Positions 57,607 to 64,000 of a DNA stretch of 64,000 nt are shown here, piece after piece. The notes under the pieces are model-generated. The model made no database searches. It was not told the DNA's origin and saw nothing but the letters and a program-made list of their open reading frames with translations. The position numbers and the translations under genes are program-made. Source of the DNA: DASPHG01 sp035629775 (GTDB lineage: Bacteria; Actinomycetota; Thermoleophilia; Solirubrobacterales; Thermoleophilaceae); the NCBI GenBank assembly GCA_035629775.1, contig DASPHG010000062.1, forward strand, positions 1 through 64,000, given 5' to 3'. Every line of letters starts with the position of its first letter. The stretch's first letter is position 1.

Positions 57607-59127
57607 CTCCGGCACCGGCACCTGGCCGCGGCGGGCGTCGGCCAGGCGGCGGCAGACCGGCTTGTCCGCCGACCCGCACTCGAGCAGCCGCACGTTGCGG
57701 AACCAGAAGGCGCCCCACTCGCTCGGGTTCACGACGTTCGGCTCGCCCTCGTTGCCGAAGCCGGTCTCGATGGCCGTCCGGTAGGACCACTGCGGCTGGG
57801 TCACGAGGCGCAGCTCGTACGGCTCGGGCGGCCCGTCCGCGCGCATGACGTCGGTGACGGTCCGGCCGTTCACCGTCACCACGTGCCGCGCGCCGATCTG
57901 CACGATCTCGATCGTGCTCCACTCCGGAAACGACGTCAGCTTCTGCCAGCGCGCGGCGTACTGGCCGAAGAAGCCGCCGGGTAGGTACTCGCCCGCGCTG
58001 CGGAGCTGGATCTCCTGCTGGCCGAGGTAGATGCCCGCGTTGTCGTAAAAGTTCTCGCGCCTTACCTCGAGCCGGATGACGACGTCGCGGATCGGCTTGT
58101 CGTATTCCATCGAGCACTCGCCGAACTCCGCGTTGTCGCCCGTGCGGAGGTTCGTCGCCGCGCCGTCGCGCAGCGCGCAGCCGGTCTGGCTGAAGCCGTC
58201 GAACGACGTCCCGTCGAAGATCGTCTTCATGCCCCGCGGATCGCGCGGCGAGCGGTGCGGCAGCTTCGCGCCGGTCCCCGCCAGGTCCAGCGAGTTGAGC
58301 GTGAAGGAGTCGGGCGGCGCGTCCTCGATCTTCAGGAACAGCTCGGGCGCGTCCTCCATCGCCCGCCCCGTCACGGGCACCGGCAGCAGCCGGTAGCAGC
58401 CGCCGAAGCCGAGCGTCGCGAAGCGGCTGAAGTTCTGGAGCGTGTTCGACAGGTCCACCGGGCGCAGGAAGGGCGCGCCGTCCGGGCTGTCCTGGCGGAT
58501 CGAGACGACCGCCGACGGCTCGACCCGCTCGGGCACGACGACGCCGGCGCCCGGCAGCACCGGGTTCGGCGCCCCCGCCACGCAGAAGCGGAACGCGACC
58601 GAGTCGATGCGGCGCACGTTCGCGCGCCCGAGCGCGACCACGTCGCCCTTGTTCATCAGCAGCGCGTTGTCGCCCCCGCGCGTGTCCTGGTCGTTCGCGG
58701 CGATCACGGTCGGGTCCCCGGCCACCACGTCGCCGTGGTCCGCCTCGATCCGCGCATAGCGCAGCGGCAGCCGGCCGGCGCGCGATCCCAGCCGGATCGT
58801 CGTCGCCTCGCCGGCCTGCCAGCCGGCTCTGCGGAGGGCCCGGAAGCCGGGGATCCGGGCCGCGCCGGCGCAGCCGCCGGCGACCGGATTGCGCCGGGCG
58901 CGCGAGCGCCGGCCGCGCACGACGCCGCGCTGGTCGCCGGTGCCGAAGGCCACTCGCGCGCGCACGCGCGTGGACGCGCAGCGCTTGCCCTTGACCGTAT
59001 AGGGGACGCGGTCGCCGAAGTCGACGACGCCGTGGCGCGGCCCGTCGAGCTTGGCGGCGCTCGCGCCGCTGGGCCACGCCGCGGCCAGCGCGAGCGCCAC
59101 CGCGCCCAGGACGGCCGCGCGCCTCAT
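57586..59127 (-). CDS. Secreted 3-keto-disaccharide hydrolase-like protein (DUF1080) with a CBM6-like module
   Basis: This 513-residue exported protein (signal peptide ending ASA) has a C-terminal concanavalin-like DUF1080 domain (about 300-500: MKTIFDGTSFDGFSQTG, NFYDNAGIYLGQQEIQLRS, EWSTIEIVQIGARHVVTVNG). This family is now tied to cleavage of 3-keto-disaccharides. The middle (about 140-285: DNALLMNKGD, DSPDGAPFLRPV, ELFLKIED) resembles a family 6-type carbohydrate-binding module. It overlaps the GMC oxidoreductase gene by 4 bp, placing it third in the operon. The last codons and stop are supplied by palindromic element copy 3. Confidence 0.82.
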   Translation of the reverse strand: MRRAAVLGAVALALAAAWPSGASAAKLDGPRHGVVDFGDRVPYTVKGKRCASTRVRARVAFGTGDQRGVVRGRRSRARRNPVAGGCAGAARIPGFRALRRAGWQAGEATTIRLGSRAGRLPLRYARIEADHGDVVAGDPTVIAANDQDTRGGDNALLMNKGDVVALGRANVRRIDSVAFRFCVAGAPNPVLPGAGVVVPERVEPSAVVSIRQDSPDGAPFLRPVDLSNTLQNFSRFATLGFGGCYRLLPVPVTGRAMEDAPELFLKIEDAPPDSFTLNSLDLAGTGAKLPHRSPRDPRGMKTIFDGTSFDGFSQTGCALRDGAATNLRTGDNAEFGECSMEYDKPIRDVVIRLEVRRENFYDNAGIYLGQQEIQLRSAGEYLPGGFFGQYAARWQKLTSFPEWSTIEIVQIGARHVVTVNGRTVTDVMRADGPPEPYELRLVTQPQWSYRTAIETGFGNEGEPNVVNPSEWGAFWFRNVRLLECGSADKPVCRRLADARRGQVPVPEGATNGD

Positions 59128-60818
59128 CCGATGCCCCGTGCGACGCGCATGGCGTTCGCCATGATCGTGTTCGTCGGGTTGAAGCCGGGGAACGTCGGGA
59201 ACGTCGAGGCATCGGCGACGTAGACGTTCGCGACCTCGTGGAGCCGCCCGCCGGCATCGCAGACCGACGCCTTCGGGTCCGTCCCCATCCGCGCGGTGCC
59301 CGCCAGGTGCGCGGACTGGGACGCGCCGGAGTTGATCAAGGGCGTCGGGATGAGCGCCGCGCCGATCGCACCCCGCACCGCGGCGTGCCAGGCCTCGAGG
59401 CGCGCGCCGAGCAGCGTGATCGCCGCCTTCTCGTGCTGGTGCGGGCTGTAGGTGATGCGCGCCGCGGGGAACCCGCGCCAGTCGCGGGTCTTCGGGTCGA
59501 GGTCGATCCGGTTCCCGGCCTGAGGCAGGTCCTCGCCCACGAGCTGCGACCCGGCGACGCGGCGGTGGAGCGGACCGAGCCGCATCAGCTGCTTGTGCGC
59601 CCGGCCGTGGCCGGAGTACCCGCCGAGCAGCGCGGCCTCGAGCATCAGCGGCACCCCGCTGCCCACCTGCACGAGCCCGCCCTTGACGTACGGGACCCCG
59701 AGCGACGTCACCTCGGACCCCGTGAAGGGGCCGATCAGGTCGTCCATCTGCAGCGAGTTGCTCTGGCCGCGCAAAGGGTGGATGTCGTCCGGGAGCACCG
59801 CGGCGACCTGCGAGAGGTTGTGGAACATCATGTTCCGCCCCACCTGGCCGGAGCCGTTGCCCAGACCCTTCGGGTGCGGCGTGCTCGCGGACATGAGCAA
59901 CAGGCGTGCGGTGTTGATGGGGCTGCCGGCCAGGACGATCACGTCACCGGCGATCCGGCGCCGCCGTCCGCGCCGGTCGACGTAGCGGACCGCGCGGGCG
60001 CGCCGTCCGTTCTTCGTCGTCTCGACGCGGTACGCGAACGCGCGCGCGATCACGCGGACGCGGCCGCTCCGCACGGCCGGGTTGAGCCACGAGACGAGCG
60101 CGTCGCCGCGCGCGTTGATCGGGCACCCGAAGCCAGAGCAGAGGCCGCACGAGGTGCACGCAGGCCGGCCCTTGAACGTCTCCGAGTTGACCGCCGCGGG
60201 CTGCGGGTAGGAGGTGTAGCCGAAGCCGTCGCCCGCCTCGGCCAGGAGCTGCGCGGCGTATGTGATCGGGTTCGGCCCCATGGCGAAGGGGCGGCTGCGC
60301 GGCGACTGCTCGCGCGTGCGCGCCGGCATCGCATCCTGGTCGCCCTGCACCCCGACCTGCCGCTCGACGCGGTCGTAGAACGGCTCGAGGTCCTCGTAGT
60401 CGATCGGCCAGTCCGCGACCTGCGCGCCGGGCACGGGCCCGAGGTCGCTCAGCATCTTGAAGTCCTGCTTCCAGAACCGCGGGAACTTCGCGTTGTAGTG
60501 GAGCGTCGTGCCGCCCACGGCCGCGCCGAGCTGCCCGAGCGCGCCCTCGGCCGAGCGTTCGACGCCGTCCGCGGCCTCGTCGCGGGTGCGCGCGGTGTAG
60601 GGCTCGAGCAGCGGGTCGGGGAACCCGAGCTGCCGCATGGACTTGATCTCGTCGCTCGAGTAGCGCGTGCCGAGCTTGTGGCTCGGCCGCTTCCCGAACC
60701 CGGCGCGCAGGTTGCGCCCGCGCTCGATCACGGTGACCGCGAAGCCTCGCCGGGCGAGCTCCCAGGCGGCCACGCTGCCGGCCGCACCCGACCCGACGAC
60801 GACGGCGTCACGCGCCAT
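59124..60818 (-). CDS. GMC-family FAD-dependent oxidoreductase (putative glycoside 3-dehydrogenase)
   Basis: This 564-residue protein has the FAD Rossmann motif VVGSGAAGSVAAWELARRG at the start, GGTTLHYNA, an unusual cysteine cluster CTSCGLCSGFGC (about 219-230) and the GMC C-terminal motifs HLAGTARMG (catalytic His) and NPTNTIMANAMR. It lacks a signal peptide. In sugar dehydrogenases of this type the GMC subunit is exported with a Tat-bearing subunit 3, which is exactly the gene overlapping it upstream (60808-61749). Likely reaction: oxidation of a sugar hydroxyl, perhaps at C3. No cytochrome subunit is seen nearby. Confidence 0.88.
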   Translation of the reverse strand: MARDAVVVGSGAAGSVAAWELARRGFAVTVIERGRNLRAGFGKRPSHKLGTRYSSDEIKSMRQLGFPDPLLEPYTARTRDEAADGVERSAEGALGQLGAAVGGTTLHYNAKFPRFWKQDFKMLSDLGPVPGAQVADWPIDYEDLEPFYDRVERQVGVQGDQDAMPARTREQSPRSRPFAMGPNPITYAAQLLAEAGDGFGYTSYPQPAAVNSETFKGRPACTSCGLCSGFGCPINARGDALVSWLNPAVRSGRVRVIARAFAYRVETTKNGRRARAVRYVDRRGRRRRIAGDVIVLAGSPINTARLLLMSASTPHPKGLGNGSGQVGRNMMFHNLSQVAAVLPDDIHPLRGQSNSLQMDDLIGPFTGSEVTSLGVPYVKGGLVQVGSGVPLMLEAALLGGYSGHGRAHKQLMRLGPLHRRVAGSQLVGEDLPQAGNRIDLDPKTRDWRGFPAARITYSPHQHEKAAITLLGARLEAWHAAVRGAIGAALIPTPLINSGASQSAHLAGTARMGTDPKASVCDAGGRLHEVANVYVADASTFPTFPGFNPTNTIMANAMRVARGIG

Positions 60819-61749
60819 CGCGGCCCCCGAGGTCTAGCCCGCCCTCGACGAGCAAACCGAGCTGAGCGCGCAGCGCGCGCTGCGACCCGCCGCTGCTCGC
60901 CACGACGTTGTGGGCGAACTCCGGCGACGCGAGCGGCGCGAGCGGAAGGAGCTCCGCCAGCAGCGCCTCCTCGCCGGGCGAGAGATGCTCCTGCTCGGGC
61001 AGCGGCTCCTCGACCTCCGCGCGCGTGTAGCCGCGCGGGTGCACGTCGCCGTCCCAGCGCGTGTATCCCCAGCCGACCAGGCTGCGGTTGCCGCCGTACT
61101 CGGGCGCGCCGTACATGAACTGGTAGGTGTGGGGCCAGGCCACGTCGATCAGGTCGCCGGCCGGCCCGTCCGAGTTCTGGCGAACGAGCAGGTCCCGCTC
61201 GGCGAGCGTCAGGTCGGCGAACCGCCTGTCGCCGGCCGCCTCGTCGAGCGCCGCGAGCCCCTCGCGGTAGATCTGCTGCCAGCCGACGACGGGGCCGTTG
61301 AACTCGAGCGACTTCCGCCCCCGCGAGCCCTCGATCCGAAGCCGCCATCCGCGCCGCTCGTACTTGTCGAGCGTGAGGAAGTCCTCGAAGTGGTTGACGG
61401 GCGAGCCGGCGCGATCCGAGAACGGGGCGCCCGCGAAGATGCGCGGCGGCTTGGTGCGGAACGCGCCGAGCAGCGCGTCGATCGCCTCGGCGCAGCCCGC
61501 CGCGAGCGCGCCGTGGTCCGTGTCGAGCGGCTTGCCGGGAATGAACACGTCCACGAGGCCGCGGAGCGTGTTCAGCTCGGGCTGGGTCAGGAACTGCGCT
61601 CGCCCCGGCGTGACGGCGACCGCGACGCCGCCGCCGAACGGGCCGGCCGCACCCGCGGCGAGGACCGCGAGCGTCAGCGCCGTGCCGTCGCGCAGGACGA
61701 CGCGCCGGGTGACCCCGCGGTCGCGAATGTGATCGTCCGTGTCGGCCAT
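60808..61749 (-). CDS. Gluconate 2-dehydrogenase subunit 3 family protein with Tat signal
   Basis: This 313-residue protein starts with a twin-arginine signal (TRRVVLRDG, then a hydrophobic run) and the subunit-3 domain (LTQPELNTLRGLVDVFIPG, AEAIDALLG, VVGWQQIYREGLAALDEAA, LTLAERDLLV). In flavin-dependent membrane sugar dehydrogenases this subunit carries the GMC catalytic subunit across the membrane. It overlaps that gene by 11 bp and is the first gene of the operon. It is divergent from the glyoxalase-fold genes, 67 bp apart. Confidence 0.88.
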   Translation of the reverse strand: MADTDDHIRDRGVTRRVVLRDGTALTLAVLAAGAAGPFGGGVAVAVTPGRAQFLTQPELNTLRGLVDVFIPGKPLDTDHGALAAGCAEAIDALLGAFRTKPPRIFAGAPFSDRAGSPVNHFEDFLTLDKYERRGWRLRIEGSRGRKSLEFNGPVVGWQQIYREGLAALDEAAGDRRFADLTLAERDLLVRQNSDGPAGDLIDVAWPHTYQFMYGAPEYGGNRSLVGWGYTRWDGDVHPRGYTRAEVEEPLPEQEHLSPGEEALLAELLPLAPLASPEFAHNVVASSGGSQRALRAQLGLLVEGGLDLGGRDGA

Positions 61750-61816
61750 CCCCCGAGCCCCCTTGGTGGCCGCCGATCGTACCCCTCGCCCTGCCGATTC
61801 GCGCTAGCTTGCGCGT

Positions 61817-62191
61817 ATGCCCGAGCTGATCCACACCTGCTACCGAATCGGCGACATCGACCGCTCCGTGTCCTTCTACGAGAAGCTCGGACTCGAGGAG
61901 GTCGGGCGGATCCCGATCCGCGACGAGGCGACCAACGTCTTCATGGGCCTGCCCGGCGACGGCGCCCGCCTCGAGCTGACGTACAACCACGGCGTCGACT
62001 CCTACGAGCTGGGCACGGGCTACAACCACATCGCGATCACGGTGGACGACATCGACGCGACACTCGAGCGGCTCGCCACCGAGGGGATCGAGCCCGAGAA
62101 GCCGCCGTACACCGTGCGCGAGGGCGGCTCGCGGCTGTGCTTCGTGCGCGACCCAGACGGCTACCGGATCGAGCTGATCGAGAAGGGCTGA
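61817..62191 (+). CDS. Lactoylglutathione lyase-like VOC protein (glyoxalase I family)
   Basis: This 124-residue protein is a two-module VOC fold. It carries metal-site residues of glyoxalase I: His near the start (LIHTCYRIGDIDRSVSFYEKLGL), Glu in RLELTYNHG, His in GYNHIAITVDDI and Glu in GYRIELIEKG. It should isomerise or detoxify methylglyoxal-type adducts, although actinobacteria often use mycothiol, not glutathione, so the thiol partner is uncertain. A second VOC gene follows after 17 bp. Confidence 0.9.
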   Translation: MPELIHTCYRIGDIDRSVSFYEKLGLEEVGRIPIRDEATNVFMGLPGDGARLELTYNHGVDSYELGTGYNHIAITVDDIDATLERLATEGIEPEKPPYTVREGGSRLCFVRDPDGYRIELIEKG

Positions 62192-62208
62192 CGGTCGGTT
62201 CGGGGGCC

Positions 62209-62649
62209 ATGACCCTTCAGCGGATGGACAACGTCCTCATCGTCGTCGACGACCTCGAGGGTGGGAAGGCGTTCTTCGCCGAACTCGGTATGGAGCTGGA
62301 AGGCGAGACGACGGTCGAGGGGCCTTGGGCGGATCAGACCGTCGGGCTCAAAGACGTCCGTGCCGACGTCGCCATGATGCGGACCCCGGACGGCCACGGC
62401 CGAGTCGAGCTGTCGAAGTTCCACTCGCCGCCGGCGGTCAGGGCCGAGCCGGAAAGCGTCCCGGCGAACGCGCTGGGCATGCGCCGCATCATGTTCGCGG
62501 TCGGCGACATCGACGACGTCGTTGCCCGCCTGCGCAGCCACGGCGCCGAACTCGTCGGCGAGGTCGCGCAGTACGAGGACAAGTACCGGCTCTGCTTCGT
62601 GCGCGGCCCTGAGGGAATCGTCATCGGGCTGGCCGAGCAGCTCAGCTGA
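62209..62649 (+). CDS. VOC-superfamily (glyoxalase/bleomycin resistance fold) protein
   Basis: This 146-residue VOC protein starts at the ATG at 62209. It shows the family pattern MDNVLIVVDDLEGGKAFFAELGMEL, RVELSKFHSP, MRRIMFAVGDIDDVVARLRSHGAEL and RLCFVRGPEGIVIGLAEQL. Metal ligands are less complete than in the preceding glyoxalase I-like protein, so function may be binding or a different lyase or dioxygenase-like reaction. Likely co-transcribed with the gene before it. Confidence 0.87.
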   Translation: MTLQRMDNVLIVVDDLEGGKAFFAELGMELEGETTVEGPWADQTVGLKDVRADVAMMRTPDGHGRVELSKFHSPPAVRAEPESVPANALGMRRIMFAVGDIDDVVARLRSHGAELVGEVAQYEDKYRLCFVRGPEGIVIGLAEQLS

Positions 62650-62665
62650 ACGACCACCTGGCGAG

Positions 62666-63061
62666 CTAGTCCCGCAGGCCCACGGCTTCGAGGGCTTCCT
62701 CGGGATTCGGGAAGCCCACAAACGACACGATCGCTCCGTCGCGGATCGTCCAGACGTGCCCGTTCCGGTATTCGAACTCGCCGCCGGTGCCGCCGAGGGG
62801 TCGGAGACGGTTCCGGACGATCGCCACGACGCGGTCCCCGCTCTCCCGAAACTCCACCGGTTCCGCGATCCATGCGTCGAATCCTGCGGTGAGATCAGAA
62901 AGAACCGCTTGAGCCGCTTCGCGCCCTCGGTACGTCCCGGCTCTGGGTCCGGCCTTGAAGGTGAATTCGAAGTCCGGGTGTGCGTCACGGAGCGCGGAAC
63001 CCAAGTCGCCGAGCCCTTCCTCGTAAACGCGGCGCACTAGCTCAACGTTCTGCTCCGACAT
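62666..63061 (-). CDS. SnoaL-like (NTF2-fold) protein
   Basis: This 131-residue protein has the SnoaL/NTF2-like pattern common in Thermoleophilia: MSEQNVELVRRVYEEG, HPDFEFTFKAGP, YRGREAAQAVL, GDRVVAIVRN and VWTIRDGAIVSFVGFPNPEEALEAVGL. It is a small cone-shaped alpha+beta barrel that binds hydrophobic ligands. Catalysis is unproven. The related locus immediately upstream on the same strand is a damaged copy. Confidence 0.88.
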   Translation of the reverse strand: MSEQNVELVRRVYEEGLGDLGSALRDAHPDFEFTFKAGPRAGTYRGREAAQAVLSDLTAGFDAWIAEPVEFRESGDRVVAIVRNRLRPLGGTGGEFEYRNGHVWTIRDGAIVSFVGFPNPEEALEAVGLRD

Positions 63062-63077
63062 CGTCCGCCCAGTATCG

Positions 63078-63402
63078 CTAGGCGGCCGACCACGACCGCA
63101 CGGCAGGAAGCGCCTCCTCGGGATCCGAGAAGCCGACGCGGCGGATGATCACGCTGTACGTGACCACCGTGTCCGGGGTCACCTGGACGAGCTTCTCGAC
63201 CTCGACCGTCCAGTCGTCCCAGATCGACGCCCAATGCCGCGCATGATCCAGGACGACCTGCCGACCGCGCCCGAGGACGCCGTCCGGGATGTTGCGGCCA
63301 TCCCATTCGACATCAGGATGGAAGGCTTCGAGTGACGCTTTCCCATCGCCGCGGGCGAACGCATCCCACATCTCCCGGCACGACGTCGATCGGCTCCTTC
63401 AT
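63078..63402 (-). pseudogene. Damaged SnoaL-like gene (N-terminal frameshift and internal deletion)
   Basis: The open frame (63371 to 63078, 97 residues) begins MWDAFARGDG and ends FSDPEEAL plus a divergent tail. Intact relatives start about ten residues earlier. Those residues (MKEPIDVV) are present at 63402-63379 in another frame; deleting one C in the CCGGG before REMWDAF would join them. In addition, about 25-30 residues that intact SnoaL proteins have between VVTYS and VIIRRVGFSDPEEAL (the strand ending in VWTIRDG in the neighbour) are missing. Two lesions suggest a pseudogene; the first alone could be an assembly error. Confidence 0.72.
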
Positions 63403-63423
63403 CAGGTGAGAAGTCCGGACCAG

Positions 63424-64000
63424 CTACGGCGCGACCGAATAGGTCACGCCGTCCAGCGACGTGAAGCTCTGCGCATCGGCGAACGCCTCGCCAGCCTGGA
63501 TCGCGGTGGCGCCGCTCGGAGCGATGTTGACCCGGCCCGGCTTACCGTTGATCAGGGTGGTGCTGACGTACACGCTTTTCGCCGGCCGGAACTTCGCCGG
63601 GAGCACGAATGCGGTGGAGTTCGCTCCCGTGGTGAACATCGCTCCGCGCAGGTGGACCACGCCCATCCCATCGAGCGCCGCGGCCGGCGTGTGCGTTCCC
63701 GACCCGTACGCAGCCCAGTTGTTCACGAGCGTCAGGTTCTCGAACACGAGATCGGGAATGTCGGCGACCGTCGGGTCCGGATACGTGCCGCTTAGGTCGC
63801 CTCCGGCGGCCACGCCGTCGATCGAGTCGGCGCCGGCTGGGCCCTGCTCGCCCTGCTCACCTTGCTCGCCCCGAGGTCCTACCAGTTGAGCGGCCTGTCC
63901 GGGATCGAAATCGTCGAGCCGGAGCGACGAGTTCTTGACCTTCGCCGAGCTCACCGAGTTCCGGCCCAGGTCGGCCTTCTTCACCTGACCGTTCTTGATG
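63424..64000 (-). CDS. C-terminal part of a collagen-like repeat protein, 5' end outside the window
   Basis: The frame is open to the window edge. It contains phage/surface-protein style repeats (VKKADLGRNSVSSAKVKNSSL), a short collagen-like GPRGEQGEQGEQGPAG stretch, a DLSGTYPDPTVAD linker and a beta-rich C-terminal domain of about 110 residues (AALDGMGVVHLRGAMFT, LPAKFRPAKSVYVST). Such tails form trimers on surfaces, as in BclA-like proteins or tail fibres. The real start lies beyond 64000. An internal GTG at 63984 is not a likely start. Confidence 0.75.
   Translation of the reverse strand, partial: IKNGQVKKADLGRNSVSSAKVKNSSLRLDDFDPGQAAQLVGPRGEQGEQGEQGPAGADSIDGVAAGGDLSGTYPDPTVADIPDLVFENLTLVNNWAAYGSGTHTPAAALDGMGVVHLRGAMFTTGANSTAFVLPAKFRPAKSVYVSTTLINGKPGRVNIAPSGATAIQAGEAFADAQSFTSLDGVTYSVAP

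Overview
The window looks like chromosomal DNA of a very GC-rich (about 70%) actinobacterium, most likely of the Thermoleophilia/Solirubrobacterales type. That placement is an inference from several things seen together: a fused PafBC regulator, a SARP regulator with a cysteine-rich PAS domain, DUF6351 and DUF6636 proteins, many GTG starts and near-gapless packing. About 54 protein genes, one tRNA and several palindromic elements fill it. No rRNA, CRISPR array, insertion sequence or prophage is visible.

Layout. 1-5150 (minus): Lhr helicase (cut by the window edge), family 5 uracil-DNA glycosylase, compact HD-GYP protein and ABC-2 permease, all overlapping or nearly touching. 5177-6784 is a secreted subtilase on the plus strand, which separates that permease from its probable ATPase (6768-7523). 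7575-14806 (minus): secreted LVIVD protein, rmlB, rmlD and rmlA for dTDP-sugar synthesis (no rmlC here), an F420/FMN split-barrel protein and fused PafBC. 14894-20381: OB-HD exoribonuclease, SDR, EcsC-like protein, a degenerate RmlA paralogue, the SARP regulator and a divergent ECF sigma factor across an AT-rich, dyad-rich intergenic region.

20378-52538 is dominated by exported proteins: three CocE/NonD-type hydrolases, further alpha/beta and SGNH hydrolases, a glycerophosphodiesterase, a beta-propeller/beta-lactamase fusion, a CapA-like phosphoesterase, a GH26-like glycosidase with DUF6636, a giant glycine-rich beta-helix protein, an LVIVD-PA protein and a penicillin acylase. LuxR and MerR regulators sit among them. 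Together they read as a surface and scavenging repertoire for esters, amides, glycans and phosphodiesters.

52573-64000: MMPL exporter, a tRNA-Phe with a duplicated 3' end, a DUF6351 hydrolase, and a tight three-gene operon (Tat-exported subunit 3, GMC oxidoreductase, CBM-like plus 3-keto-disaccharide hydrolase) that reads as an extracytoplasmic 3-keto-glycoside pathway. Two glyoxalase-fold proteins, a SnoaL gene, a broken SnoaL pseudogene and a truncated collagen-like protein follow. The most unusual sequence-level signal is a roughly 35-bp palindrome present three times, twice inside reading frames that stay open and once carrying a gene's stop codon.
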